From positions 124,001-188,000 of the forward strand of contig NZ_FCOB02000010.1 in NCBI RefSeq assembly GCF_001545075.1: a stretch of 64,000 nt of DNA, given 5' to 3'. Numbering within the stretch: the first letter of the stretch is position 1; each line of letters starts with the position of its first letter. Below, in pieces: positions 18,341-27,475 of the stretch. Position numbers and translations under genes: made by a program. The notes beneath the pieces were generated by a model, which had not been told where the DNA came from, did no database searches, and saw only the letters and a program-made list of their open reading frames with translations. This stretch comes from Caballeronia ptereochthonis (GTDB lineage: Bacteria > Pseudomonadota > Gammaproteobacteria > Burkholderiales > Burkholderiaceae).

Positions 18341-18442
18341 CGGCGCGGCGACGCCCCGTCAACACTCCAAGACGCCGTAGCTCTGATACGTTTTTTTTTT
18401 CGCAAGCTGCTTCTATCACAAGCGCTTGGGCACTGGCAAAGT
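18341..18442. repeat. about 100-bp repeat, copy 1 (copy 2 at 32148-32250)
   Basis: This stretch matches 32148-32250 in the same orientation with only about a dozen differences over roughly 100 bases by eye. Copy 2 lies just upstream of an intact mocR gene. Copy 1 ends up next to the MlrC remnant with no mocR gene, so it looks like a relic of a duplication or recombination. A run of about ten T bases (18391-18400) is one of the differences. Confidence 0.75.
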
Positions 18443-18457
18443 ACGGAAGTTCTCTCA

Positions 18458-18491
18458 GGTTCTAGCACGGCCCTCGGAAAACGCTAGAACC
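18458..18491. other. hairpin GGTTCTAGC / GCTAGAACC
   Basis: A perfect 9-bp inverted repeat at 18458-18466 and 18483-18491 encloses 16 bases. It immediately precedes the terminator-like stem at 18496. No gene can be assigned to it. Confidence 0.5.
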
Positions 18492-18495
18492 CTTT

Positions 18496-18524
18496 AGCCG
18501 CTCTGTCAGAGCGGCTTTCTTTTT
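18496..18524 (+). terminator. intrinsic terminator
   Basis: AGCCGCTC (18496-18503) and GAGCGGCT (18509-18516) form an 8-bp stem with loop TGTCA, followed by TTCTTTTT to 18524. This is a classic rho-independent terminator reading rightwards, although no gene immediately upstream on the plus strand needs it. It may be the end of a lost gene or of a small RNA. Confidence 0.7.
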
Positions 18525-18961
18525 GTGCTGAGTCGGAGGAGGTTTTGCCTCACTGTCTCACAAAGATGTGTGAGGCTGTACAGCAAAACGGACATCGCTG
18601 AAGCCGCTCGGAGATGTGAGCAGCGATGCGCCAACAAAGCATAGCAATTGAATCAGGTGCCTCACGCCACGTGTGCGGGGGAAACACCGTGGAATGTATT
18701 CCCTGGATAGGGTAAATGAACTGCAGATTTCGCCGCTTCTCTTACCGACTTGAATGAGGGGTTGTGCGAAAAGGGACCCATCGGAGGAAGCACACAGCAA
18801 CAGAAGTCTCGGTGCTCACCGGGTGCGACCCCGACGCTTTTAACGCTCCCTACGGCCTTACTGATCGGGCTGCAGGCAAAGTTGACTACTGCAGTTCGTC
18901 GGCCGAATTTGTCAAGAGCGGCGGACACATTGGATGTGGCCCACGACCGGGCGGGTCGCCT
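18525..18961. other. intergenic region with a nested inverted repeat
   Basis: GTTTTGC (18542-18548) pairs with GCAAAAC (18583-18589), and inside it GCCTCAC (18547-18553) pairs with GTGAGGC (18570-18576). Together with the two preceding hairpins this is an unusual cluster of secondary structure. No coding frame here has a recognisable domain, and I see no transposase remnant. Confidence 0.45.
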
Positions 18962-19318
18962 TCAATGCCTTCCCAGGTGTGCTTGAATTTCGCGCGCATC
19001 GAGGGCCGAGAGATCTTCGTTGATCTCCTCGAAAATCATCTGACGCGTCTGCTCGCTCAGGCGCTCGCGAAGCATGCCTAGAAATTTCGGCTCAGCCGCA
19101 AATCGCAATCGCTGATACCGGTGATGAAGCCGGCCCTGTTCGACGCGGTCGGCGACGGTCTTCGCGAATTTCTCGCGATCCTTCTCGCTCAGCGCCGGCC
19201 CACTAGGGGCGACATTGACGAGGTCTTCGATTTCCCGCAAGTCTAGTTTAAGTCCCGGGGTCTCGAAGATTCGAGCACGGCTGCCGTCGGCGACGACAAC
19301 CCAGGTTATGTCAGCCAT
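18962..19318 (-). CDS. host attachment family protein
   Basis: A 118-residue protein beginning MADITWVVVADGSRARIFETPG, the opening of the Host_attach (baeRF-like) family, with HHRYQRLRFAAEPKFLGMLRERL near the middle and a short helical C-terminus. Members have an archaeal-eRF1-like fold, are cytosolic, and their function is not known; the name comes from Agrobacterium. GAGAGG lies seven bases upstream of the chosen ATG; the longer frame to 19573 overlaps the neighbouring reductase gene. It is slightly shorter than the usual length of about 140. Confidence 0.85.
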   Translation of the reverse strand: MADITWVVVADGSRARIFETPGLKLDLREIEDLVNVAPSGPALSEKDREKFAKTVADRVEQGRLHHRYQRLRFAAEPKFLGMLRERLSEQTRQMIFEEINEDLSALDAREIQAHLGRH

Positions 19319-19406
19319 GGTGCGCCTCTCAGCGTGATCGGTCGCCAGCTCGGCGGCCATCGCAAATCGTCGCATGACGCCAGCGGGCTTGCCGGTCAGC
19401 GACAGT

Positions 19407-20621
19407 CTATCTCCAGCGCCCATCGGTGACGGACCGTGGGACTTCACCGCGCTCCTGCGCGAGCGACGGATAGTCGGTGTATCCGCGCTCTCCGCCCCCG
19501 TAGAACGTGGACGGATCCGGCGAATTGAGCGGAGCGTGCGACCGCAAGCGGTCCGGCAGGTCGGGATTTGCAATGAACAAACGTCCGAACGCGATCAGGT
19601 CCGCGTTGCCCTCCTCGAGCCATCTTTCCGCGCTGGCGCCGTCGAACCCGCCGGCGACCATCAGCACACCCCGATAAGTGCGGCGTATCATCTGGCTCAT
19701 GTGTTTCGCGCGCTCGATGAAAGCCACATCCTCACCGGTCGCCGCTAGCATGGGATTGACGATGTGCAAATAAGCCAGCCCGTATCGATTGAGCTTTTCG
19801 ATGACGTAAGAAAAGGTCGCTTCGGGATCGTCGTCGTGCATGTCGTTGAAGGTGCCAAGAGGAGAGAGCCGTACGCCGACCTTTTCTGGCCCCCACACTT
19901 CGCAAACCGTCTCGATCACCTCGAATAGCAGCTTGGCCCGACGCTCGCTCGATCCGCCGTATTCGTCCGTGCGGCGGTTCGTGCCGGACAAAAGGAACTG
20001 GTCGAGCAGATATCCGTTCGCGCCATGTACTTCGACGCCGTCCATACCGGCAGCCTTTGCGTTGCGCGCACCCCTCATGTATTGGCGCACCAGATACGGC
20101 ATCTCTTCGACCTGTAGCGCACGAGGCTTGACGCATGGCGCGACGACACCTTCGCCCCGCTCGTTCTCAATGAATGCCTCTGCTTTCGGCTGGACAGCAG
20201 AGGGTGCAACGGGCAGCATTTCATCGGGCTGCAAGGAAGGGTGTGATATGCGTCCTACGTGCCACAGCTGCATGAACATCAACCCGCCCGCCTCGTGCAC
20301 GGCGTCCGCCACGAGCCGCCAGCCTTCGACCTGCTCGCGACTATGGATGCCAGGCGTCCAGGCATAGCCCTGTCCTTGCATGGACACCTGCGTCGCCTCG
20401 CTGATAATGAGCGCGGCCGCTGCGCGCTGCGTGTAATAGCAGGCGTTGAGTTGCGACGGTATGTTGCCTGGTCGGTTCGCGCGCGAACGCGTCAGCGGCG
20501 CCATTACGACACGATGCCGAAGGTTGTACGGTCCCAACTTTACGGGTTCGAACAGCTTGTGTAGGGGAATTTGCGCGTCGTGCTGGCGGGCTTCTCGGGG
20601 TGCGATTTCCGTATCAGGCAT
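19407..20621 (-). CDS. old yellow enzyme family alkene reductase (NemA-like)
   Basis: A 404-residue FMN-dependent TIM-barrel ene-reductase. It shows the N-terminal LFEPVKLGPYNLRHRVVMAPLTRSRA, the active-site EVHGANGYLLDQFL (with the H-x-x-N pair) and TDEYGGSSERRAK, and the FMN-phosphate region FGRLFIANPDLPDRL. It reduces activated C=C bonds of enones or nitro compounds with NAD(P)H in the cytosol. AAGGAG is six bases before the ATG at 20621. It lies beside the host-attachment-like gene on the same strand, with about 90 bases between them. Confidence 0.93.
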   Translation of the reverse strand: MPDTEIAPREARQHDAQIPLHKLFEPVKLGPYNLRHRVVMAPLTRSRANRPGNIPSQLNACYYTQRAAAALIISEATQVSMQGQGYAWTPGIHSREQVEGWRLVADAVHEAGGLMFMQLWHVGRISHPSLQPDEMLPVAPSAVQPKAEAFIENERGEGVVAPCVKPRALQVEEMPYLVRQYMRGARNAKAAGMDGVEVHGANGYLLDQFLLSGTNRRTDEYGGSSERRAKLLFEVIETVCEVWGPEKVGVRLSPLGTFNDMHDDDPEATFSYVIEKLNRYGLAYLHIVNPMLAATGEDVAFIERAKHMSQMIRRTYRGVLMVAGGFDGASAERWLEEGNADLIAFGRLFIANPDLPDRLRSHAPLNSPDPSTFYGGGERGYTDYPSLAQERGEVPRSVTDGRWR

Positions 20622-21126
20622 ATTTGCTCCTTGCGTTTTTGGATTCGGCCCGAAAAGTGCTGCCATAAACGCATCAAAGCGTCGGCCTCGATCACATCGA
20701 CAGGATCCCGCTCTACCGGCAGTCTAGCCATGACCCCGCACGGGCTTCTTTCCGGTTTCTGCTCAGATGTGTCACGATCCTGCGGTCATCCCGGTCCTTC
20801 GCTCTATCGGGGGCCATGCGGCCCTGCCGTGTCTCAGCTGCTCTGCCGTTTTTGAAAAATTCACGTCGGAGCGTGCGCCTCGAACTCGGCACGGGGATGT
20901 ATCATCCGGGCCGGGAAGAGGGAGCGCCCTAGTCGCGATGCAGCGAGGTCGTCGTTGGGCGAGAGAAGGGCTTTCTGCCTGCCGGCCAGTCGCTCACGGT
21001 CCGGAAGAACCCGATGCCTATCCGAATTAGCGACTAGACTTAAAAGATCGTCAGCGCATGCTCCGCAAGAGGACGTATGCGCCCATTCCGTCCCGATCCG
21101 GACGTGCGACCGAAGGAGGTAGTCCG
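20622..21126. other. intergenic region, no supported gene
   Basis: About 500 bases between divergent genes. No recognisable product in any frame and no obvious palindromic operator was found. Promoters for both neighbours presumably lie here. Confidence 0.4.
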
Positions 21127-21369
21127 ATGCCAAAAACCGTTCGAACCCCTGAGCAGATTCGCGACGAACTGCAAGACCGCATGGCGAAAATCGCCGCTGA
21201 CGCGCCGGGAGCTTTGCACATCCGCATACCGCTACCAGAGCGTCACCCGCCTGACGCATCCGGCCGCAACTGGAACATCGTGCCGCTCAATGACCTCGGC
21301 GCCGATTGCGTACATCACATCCAGAAGGTGATCGAAGACATGCGTACCGAGTTCGTGCTTCCCGATTGA
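21127..21369 (+). CDS. hypothetical protein, 80 aa
   Basis: An 80-residue protein starting MPKTVRTPEQIRDELQDRMAK with a near-perfect AAGGAGGT (21113-21120) six bases upstream, so the frame is very probably translated. It is soluble, with an N-terminal helix, a central RIPLPERHPPDASGRNWNI and a C-terminal helix VHHIQKVIEDMRTEFVLPD. I do not recognise a family; similar small proteins occur in Burkholderiales genomes. It stands alone. Confidence 0.7.
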   Translation: MPKTVRTPEQIRDELQDRMAKIAADAPGALHIRIPLPERHPPDASGRNWNIVPLNDLGADCVHHIQKVIEDMRTEFVLPD

Positions 21370-21735
21370 CGCCTTGATACGAAACCGGAGCGGCTCATAT
21401 AAACGCACGTGTTTGAGCTTCGAGCCCAGGAGTTGGTGGTACAGCCGGAGCAGAACGGACACGGCGCGTGGCAGGCACGCATTGAGTGTGCGTCATGCCG
21501 ATAGCCCCTGGCGGAATTTCGTCCAGAGACGGTTCAGCTGGAATAACAGTCGCACGACCGATGTTATGGAAGCATCAGCAGAAAGCCAACAAAACCCGGC
21601 AGGAACGCGAAAGACACCGCCCTATGATGCGATTACGGTGCAGGGATACGGTCGATCACTGTTATGTAGCCGCGGGCTGCTTGTGAGGTGCACGAAAGGA
21701 AGGAAACGCCTGAACGTCCTCAAAGGCGGATATTC
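21370..21735. other. intergenic region upstream of the flavoprotein gene
   Basis: About 365 bases with no recognisable product. An overlapping plus-strand frame covers much of it, but its composition and lack of domains argue against a gene. It should hold the promoter for the flavoprotein and UBP pair. Confidence 0.4.
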
Positions 21736-22971
21736 ATGGTCAGGATCTATGGACGCATGCGCAGCGCTAACGGCTATGCGATACGCGACTTCCTGCATCG
21801 CTGCGACATACCGTTCGAATGGATCGAACTGGGCAGCGATAAAGAAGCGGAGGAATTGGCGCACGTGCAGCATCTTTCCGATTCGCGATTGCCGGTCTGC
21901 GTCTTCCACGACGGCACGCGGCTCGAGTGTCCCACTATCCGGCAAATCACCGAGAAGCTCGGCTGGTTTGCGAGTCCATCCCGTGAGGCCTACGATCTGG
22001 CGATTTACGGCGCGGGACCGGCGGGGTTGAGCGCGGCCGTATACGGAGCGTCGGAAGGGCTGCATACCGTACTGGTGGAGCGTTGGGCCCTGGGCGGTCA
22101 GGCAGGCAGTAGTTCAAAAATCGAGAACTATCTGGGCTTCCCACACGGCGTGTGCGGCGCGGACCTGGCAGAACGAGCGCGCGTCCAGGCCATCAAGTTC
22201 GGCGCCGACATCCTGATAGCGCGCGCCGGCGTGCGCGCGGAGTTTCCGCCCGGCCAGGGCATCGTGTATCTGGAGGACGGAACACGTATTACGGCGCGCA
22301 CGTCGATCTGCGCGACCGGCGTGGCGTATCGCACGCTCGGCCTGGAAGGTGAAGCGCGCTTTCTCGGCGCTGGCCTTTACTACGGCGCCGGCGCGAGCGA
22401 AGCAGCGCTGATCCATGGCGAAGACGTCTATGTGGTGGGCGGCGGCAATTCGGCGGGACAGGCCGCTATGCACTTTTCGCAGTCCGCCAATCGCGTCTAT
22501 ATGCTCGTCCGTGACACTTCGCTCAAGAACACGTTGTCCCAATACTTGGTGGATCGCATCACGGCGGCGCCGAACATTGAAGTTCGGACCAGCACCGAAG
22601 TTACCGCGCTCGCAGGCAGTGACACGTTGCAAGAAATTACGCTGACCGATGTGCGCACGGGACGGCAAATCTCGGTAAAGACAAATTGGCTATTCGTCTG
22701 CATTGGCGGCGTGCCCCAGACTGAATGGGCGCAGGAGGTTGGCATTGTCCGAGATGAAGCCGGTTATCTAGTGACTGGTCCCGACTTGCAGGAATATCGG
22801 TCGAGTCTGAAATGGCCGCTCGAGCGCGCGCCGCTGCATATGGAGACCTGTGTGCCTGGCGTATTCGCAGCGGGCGACGTGCGTCACGGGTCGATCAAGC
22901 GTGTCGCGTCGGCCGTCGGCGAAGGGGCGATGGCTGTCGCGCTGGTGCATCGCTATTTAAATAACGCGTGA
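21736..22971 (+). CDS. thioredoxin reductase-like FAD oxidoreductase with degenerate glutaredoxin-like N-domain
   Basis: A 411-residue protein. Residues about 1-80 look like a thioredoxin fold (VRIYGRMRSANGY, then LPVCVFHDG with the cis-Pro), but the CxxC is replaced by RSANG. The rest is a thioredoxin reductase-like flavoprotein with AIYGAGPAGLSAAVYGASEG, ENYLGFPHG, VYVVGGGNSAGQAA and the C-terminal GVFAAGDVRHG. The usual CATC redox pair is also missing: the corresponding stretch reads GLYYGAGASEAA. It therefore binds FAD and probably NADPH but cannot pass electrons through a cysteine pair like thioredoxin reductase. A UBP zinc-finger gene follows closely, a pairing I have met elsewhere. Confidence 0.85.
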   Translation: MVRIYGRMRSANGYAIRDFLHRCDIPFEWIELGSDKEAEELAHVQHLSDSRLPVCVFHDGTRLECPTIRQITEKLGWFASPSREAYDLAIYGAGPAGLSAAVYGASEGLHTVLVERWALGGQAGSSSKIENYLGFPHGVCGADLAERARVQAIKFGADILIARAGVRAEFPPGQGIVYLEDGTRITARTSICATGVAYRTLGLEGEARFLGAGLYYGAGASEAALIHGEDVYVVGGGNSAGQAAMHFSQSANRVYMLVRDTSLKNTLSQYLVDRITAAPNIEVRTSTEVTALAGSDTLQEITLTDVRTGRQISVKTNWLFVCIGGVPQTEWAQEVGIVRDEAGYLVTGPDLQEYRSSLKWPLERAPLHMETCVPGVFAAGDVRHGSIKRVASAVGEGAMAVALVHRYLNNA

Positions 22972-23027
22972 GCGTAAGTGCAACCTTGATTCGCATGCCT
23001 GCGCGCGCCTGTCCGAGGAGTACGATC

Positions 23028-23300
23028 ATGACCCCTGGTTGCACGCATCTAGGCGAGGCCCGCATTCTCCACACGGCCATTAATTATTGCGAGGACTGCA
23101 TCAAGCTTCGCCAGCCGTGGGTACATTTGCGGCTTTGTCTTTCATGCGGACACGTCGGCTGTTGCGATTCGTCGCCCAACCAGCACGCAAGCAAGCATTT
23201 TCACGCGACCGGCCATCCGCTGGTGCGCTCAATCGAACCTGGCGAAACTTGGATCTGGTGCTATCGGGACGAGATTGTCGTTGGTGAACTTGAATCGTGA
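23028..23300 (+). CDS. UBP-type zinc finger domain protein
   Basis: A 90-residue zf-UBP protein with the ligand pattern CTHLG, CEDCIK, CLSCGHVGCCDSS and the HASKHFHATGHP histidines. The family binds zinc and, in eukaryotes, the ubiquitin C-terminus; in bacteria it is usually a small partner of FAD oxidoreductases. GAGGAG at 23015-23020 precedes the ATG by seven bases, so I prefer this start to the GTG at 22968, which overlaps the flavoprotein gene. It is probably co-transcribed with the flavoprotein gene. Confidence 0.88.
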   Translation: MTPGCTHLGEARILHTAINYCEDCIKLRQPWVHLRLCLSCGHVGCCDSSPNQHASKHFHATGHPLVRSIEPGETWIWCYRDEIVVGELES

Positions 23301-23301
23301 C

Positions 23302-23327
23302 AGACGCCGCCCCTGCGGGCGGCGTCT
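23302..23327. terminator. GC-rich hairpin between convergent genes
   Basis: AGACGCCGCCC and GGGCGGCGTCT form a perfect 11-bp stem with loop CTGC, followed by TCGTT. It lies two bases after the UBP stop and 20 bases beyond the clpK stop on the other strand, so it probably terminates both. Confidence 0.75.
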
Positions 23328-23346
23328 CGTTCACGCAATGCCGGAC

Positions 23347-26181
23347 TCACGTATGCGCCGGTTCTTGCTTCGCCCCTTCGATCGTCGCTTCTGCGGGTGC
23401 TGAGCCCTTCTGCACGAGCACAGAGTGCGAACCCGAGTCGTAGGTCATTGTGACCTTGTCGCCGTCGCGAACATCCCCCCGCAGCAGCGCATCGGCGAGT
23501 TGCGATTCCACTTCAGCCCGGATCTTGCGCTTGAGCATCCGTGCGCCGAACTCGGGGTCATAGCCGATCTCCGCGAGATGATTACGCAGCGAATTGTCGA
23601 ATGTCAACTCAATGTTCTGCCCTGCCGCAGTGCGTTGCACGCGTGCGAGTTGCAGGTCCACGATGTTACGGATTTGCTCCTTGCCGAGCGCATGGAACAC
23701 AACGACTTCATCGACCCGGTTCAGGAACTCGGGCCTGAAGTGATGCCGCAGTATTTCCATCAGACGGTCGCGCAGCGCGGGGTAGTCGAGTTGCTTCTTG
23801 TCGGCGCGCACGTTGTCCTGGATCAGCTGCGAACCAATATTGCTCGTCGCAATAATGATCGTGTTCGTGAAATCGACGAGACGGCCCTTGCCGTCGGTGA
23901 GGCGGCCTTCGTCGAAGAGCTGCAACAGGATGTTGTGCACCTCCGAATGCGCCTTTTCGATCTCGTCGAGCAGCACCACGCTATACGGGCGACGTCGCAC
24001 GCGCTCGGTCAACTGCCCGCCTTCCTCATAGCCGACATAGCCCGGAGGCGCGCCCACCAGCCGCGCTACGGTATGTCGCTCGGAGTACTCGCTCATGTCG
24101 ATGCGCACGAGCGCGTTCTCGTCGCCGAACACCGTTGCGGCGAGCGCCTTGGCGAGCTCGGTCTTGCCCACGCCAGTCGGTCCGAGAAAAAGGAAGCTCG
24201 CGGTCGGCTTGCCGCCTTCGGTGAGACCGGCGCGTGAGAGTCGGACCGCCTTCGCGACGGCGCTGACGGCCTCGTCCTGACCGATCACGCGTTCCTTCAG
24301 GCGATCTTCGAGACGCAGGAGCTTCTCGCGGTCCTCGGCGGTGAGTTCAGACACCGGCACGCCTGTGAGCGACGCCACGATCTGCGCGATGTCCTCCGCT
24401 GTGACCTCTTGCGAACTAGTGCCGCGTTCCTTCTTCCACGCTTCGGTCGCATCGTCAAGCCGCTTCTGTTCTGAAACGAGCTTGTCTTCAAGTTCCTTTG
24501 CCTTGTCGAACTGCTTGGCGGCGCTTGCCGCGTCCTGTTCCTGACGTGTGCGGCGGATGGTCGCCTCGATGTCATGCAACTGCCCCGGCCGGGAATTTGA
24601 CGAAATGCGCACGCGAGCGGCCGCTTGGTCGAGCAGGTCGATGGCCTTGTCCGGCAGGAAGCGTGCTGCGATATACCGGTCCGACAGCTTCGCAGCGGCG
24701 GCGATGGCCTCCTCGGTGATCTTCACCTTGTGATGCGCCTCAAGGCGGTCACGCAGCCCGCGCAGGATTTCGATTGTCTCCGCGACGCTCGGCTCAGGTA
24801 CGTTCACCGGCTGGAAGCGCCGTTCGAGCGCCGAATCTTTCTCGATGTACTTTTGGTATTCGTTGAGCGTCGTCGCGCCCACGAGATGCAATTCGCCGCG
24901 CGCGAGCGCCGGCTTGAAGACGTTGCCGATATCGAGGCCGCCTTCGCCGCCGCCCTGGCCAGCACCGACGATCGTATGCAGTTCATCGATGAAGATGATC
25001 AGCCGGTCCTGATTCTCGACGATCTCGTCGAGCACCTGCTTCACGCGCTCTTCGAACTCGCCACGATACTTTGCCCCCGCCACCACGCTGTTGATATTTA
25101 ACTCAACGACGCGCTTGCCACGCAGCACTTCTGGCACTTGGTCCTGGGCGATGCGCTGCGCGAGTCCTTCGACGATCGCCGTCTTGCCGACGCCCGGTTC
25201 GCCGATCAGCACCGGGTTGTTCTTTCGCCGACGCGCAAGGACTTCGATAGTCGTTTCGATTTCCTTGTCGCGGCCGATCACCGGATCGAGCTTGCCGCGC
25301 CGAGCGAGATCGCTGAGATCGCGCGCGTACTTGTCGAGCGTCGGCGTGGTGGAGCGGCCCTCGACGGTGCCTTCCTCGGCGCCCTTGCCGACCACCTTGA
25401 CCGTCCGCTGCCGAAGCGCATGCGACGATAACCCGTATTTGCGCAGCAGCTCACCCGCGAAGCCGTCTTCCTCTTCTACGAGCCCGATCAGGATATGCTC
25501 CGGTCCGACGTAGCTGTGGCCCAGTTCTCGTGACGCGGTGAGCGCGTTTTCAAGCGCACTCTTCGCGCGCGGTGACACGCCGATGCGTTCTTCGTCCGTC
25601 TTCCGCGCGCGGTTGCCGCGTGGTGCGTTCTGATCGATGTTCTTCTTGATCTCCTCGGGATCGAGCTTGAATTCGCGCAGAATCTCCTGCACCACGTTAT
25701 TGCTGACGAGTGCGAGCAGCAGGTGCTCGGTATCGACTTCGGACTTGCCGAACTCGACCGCCATCTGCGCGGCCGCCTGCAAGCGGTCCAGGCCGCTTTC
25801 GCTCAAGAACGTCTGCAGGTCGACGGCTTCGCGCGCACGGCGATGCCGGCGCGGCCGGCCGCCTGCGTGTCCGCCCGGGGATTCACCCATTTGCCCGCTA
25901 TCGGCGTCTGTACCGTGATCCGAGCCGCCGGATTGTCCGGGCGAGCGTCCGATACGTGACCGGCTACCATCGCCGTTTTCGATCTGCGGCCACATGTCGT
26001 CGAACAGACTGTCGAACAGTCCGCCGTGAAAGAGGGACTCAAGCGGCGACAGACGGCGCTGATTGCGCGCCATGAACTCCATGTAATGCTCATTGCACAG
26101 CATCAGCTGACGACGCTGGCCGTTTTCGGTGATCGTGATCTGCGAAGTTGCCGGTTTGCCGCAAACGCTGCAAGTAGGCAT
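23347..26181 (-). CDS. clpK: ClpK/ClpG-type AAA+ disaggregase
   Basis: A 944-residue Hsp100 protein. The N-terminal zinc-finger-like domain CSVCGKPA ... CNEHYMEF, then a disordered Gly/Arg-rich linker (about residues 65-115), is the mark of the ClpK/ClpG group. Then come the Clp-N repeats, AAA1 with Walker [10 protein letters not shown], a short middle domain, and AAA2 with GPTGVGKTE and [12 protein letters not shown] see no ClpP-binding loop of the LGF/IGF type between TSNIGSQ and FRPEF, consistent with a ClpP-independent disaggregase that rescues heat-aggregated proteins. Such genes give heat tolerance in Klebsiella and Pseudomonas. It follows hsp20 on the same strand after 139 bases and is probably in the same stress operon. 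Confidence 0.9.
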   Translation of the reverse strand: MPTCSVCGKPATSQITITENGQRRQLMLCNEHYMEFMARNQRRLSPLESLFHGGLFDSLFDDMWPQIENGDGSRSRIGRSPGQSGGSDHGTDADSGQMGESPGGHAGGRPRRHRRAREAVDLQTFLSESGLDRLQAAAQMAVEFGKSEVDTEHLLLALVSNNVVQEILREFKLDPEEIKKNIDQNAPRGNRARKTDEERIGVSPRAKSALENALTASRELGHSYVGPEHILIGLVEEEDGFAGELLRKYGLSSHALRQRTVKVVGKGAEEGTVEGRSTTPTLDKYARDLSDLARRGKLDPVIGRDKEIETTIEVLARRRKNNPVLIGEPGVGKTAIVEGLAQRIAQDQVPEVLRGKRVVELNINSVVAGAKYRGEFEERVKQVLDEIVENQDRLIIFIDELHTIVGAGQGGGEGGLDIGNVFKPALARGELHLVGATTLNEYQKYIEKDSALERRFQPVNVPEPSVAETIEILRGLRDRLEAHHKVKITEEAIAAAAKLSDRYIAARFLPDKAIDLLDQAAARVRISSNSRPGQLHDIEATIRRTRQEQDAASAAKQFDKAKELEDKLVSEQKRLDDATEAWKKERGTSSQEVTAEDIAQIVASLTGVPVSELTAEDREKLLRLEDRLKERVIGQDEAVSAVAKAVRLSRAGLTEGGKPTASFLFLGPTGVGKTELAKALAATVFGDENALVRIDMSEYSERHTVARLVGAPPGYVGYEEGGQLTERVRRRPYSVVLLDEIEKAHSEVHNILLQLFDEGRLTDGKGRLVDFTNTIIIATSNIGSQLIQDNVRADKKQLDYPALRDRLMEILRHHFRPEFLNRVDEVVVFHALGKEQIRNIVDLQLARVQRTAAGQNIELTFDNSLRNHLAEIGYDPEFGARMLKRKIRAEVESQLADALLRGDVRDGDKVTMTYDSGSHSVLVQKGSAPAEATIEGAKQEPAHT

Positions 26182-26320
26182 GATGTTCTCCGGAGTGTGG
26201 ACAGGGGATGGTCCCTGTCGTTACGCGCGCACAGCCTGACGAGTTCCGTCGCGAAGGCGGGGTATCGTCAAGGGCCATGGAAGCTGTCGAGCTGTCGGAT
26301 GTCGCCGTGTGCACACCGCG

Positions 26321-26920
26321 CTATTTGATCTCGAGGCGCCGCTTCGCCGCGGGTTCATTCGCCGCTTTGGGCACCCGCACGGTGAGCACGCCATTCTCGA
26401 AATTCGCCTCGGCGCGTTCGAGATCAACGCCAGAGGGCAGCGGAATGGCGCGCTGGAACTGTCCGAACGCCCGCTCCACCCGGTAGCAGCCCTTCTCGTC
26501 GCTCTTCGATTCGATGCGCTTCTCGCCGGTCAGCACCAGCATGTCCTCAACGACTTCCAGCTCCACGTCCTCGCGAGATAGTCCTGGCAATTCGACCACG
26601 ATGCGAAGCGCATCACCGTCGTCGACCACGTCGAGTCGCGGCTGAAAGCGGCTCGGACTGAAGTCGCCAAACCAGTTGCCGAGCGGTCCCATCCCGCCGA
26701 ACGGATCGCGTATCAGGTCGGTGAGAAGATGCAGGGGGTCGGGCAGCGGCCAACGCGCCGCATCGAACGATGCTGGCCATGCGGACGCGGCCGCATCTGA
26801 GGTCGACGGCGCGGGGGCTTGCTGTGGGGACGTGGCGTTCAGCTTCACGCCTGCGCCCTTTTCCTCGGGACTCTTGCGCAGGAAGCGAAAGGGGTTCCAC
26901 TTATCGAGGTCCAATAGCAT
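26321..26920 (-). CDS. Hsp20 family small heat-shock protein
   Basis: A 199-residue sHsp: a variable N-terminus of about 85 residues with a Pro/Ala-rich linker, then an alpha-crystallin domain (LDVVDDGDALRIVVELPGLSREDVELEV and GVLTVRVPKA) and a C-terminal RRLEIK anchoring motif. It holds unfolding proteins for refolding by the ClpK-type disaggregase encoded next door. AAGGAG is seven bases before the ATG. Confidence 0.92.
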   Translation of the reverse strand: MLLDLDKWNPFRFLRKSPEEKGAGVKLNATSPQQAPAPSTSDAAASAWPASFDAARWPLPDPLHLLTDLIRDPFGGMGPLGNWFGDFSPSRFQPRLDVVDDGDALRIVVELPGLSREDVELEVVEDMLVLTGEKRIESKSDEKGCYRVERAFGQFQRAIPLPSGVDLERAEANFENGVLTVRVPKAANEPAAKRRLEIK

Positions 26921-26999
26921 CGTTATGCTCCTTGTTCCGATGAGCCGTCAGAGCGGCCCGAATCTTCAGTGACTCCTGCCCTGGCGTTCGCGGTCGATG

Positions 27000-27422
27000 T
27001 CAGCCCTTGGCATATTCGAACTCCGGCAGTTTTTTCAGCGCATCCTTGTTTGCGCCGACCACGATTGCCTTCGGCGCTATCTGCTTGAACTGCTGAATGG
27101 GGATGGCGACTCGGTGCGCCGCCATCCCGAGAAAGCCACCGACGTCGATAATCGCGGCCGAGAGCGAGCCATCGGGCGCGACAATCAGGTCGTCGACGCG
27201 GCCGATCTTTTCGTTCTTTTCGTTGTAGACATCGGTGTGGATGATCTTGGATGCCCGCCAACCCGTTGCGACCAGTTGCGCCTCGGTGACGGTCACGCCG
27301 AGCGTCGCCTTGCCGGCGATGGGCGCATCCTGCGCGGTCGCGCCGCTGGCCACAAAGCCACCGGCGGTCAGCGCAAGCACGAGTGTCGACCGCCTTGCGG
27401 CCGATGCGAAGTTAGTCTTCAT
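27000..27422 (-). CDS. PRC-barrel domain protein with signal peptide
   Basis: A 140-residue protein beginning MKTNFASAARRSTLVLALTAGGF with a signal peptide ending near SGATAQ, followed by a PRC-barrel domain (KIGRVDDLIVAPDGSLSAAIIDVGGFLGM and VAIPIQQF). It is probably periplasmic. GGAG lies six bases before the chosen ATG; a longer frame to 27527 has no signal peptide. PRC-barrel proteins are common near stress genes, but their molecular role is unclear. Confidence 0.82.
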   Translation of the reverse strand: MKTNFASAARRSTLVLALTAGGFVASGATAQDAPIAGKATLGVTVTEAQLVATGWRASKIIHTDVYNEKNEKIGRVDDLIVAPDGSLSAAIIDVGGFLGMAAHRVAIPIQQFKQIAPKAIVVGANKDALKKLPEFEYAKG

Positions 27423-27475
27423 GGCGTTCTCCAGAATGCCCAACGGGATACAGGGACGCCGCGCGCAGGACGCGC

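Noticed and set aside
18525..18961. Possible group II intron or insertion sequence remnant, suggested by the hairpins
   Set aside because: No intron domain V-like sequence, reverse transcriptase or transposase fragment was recognised.
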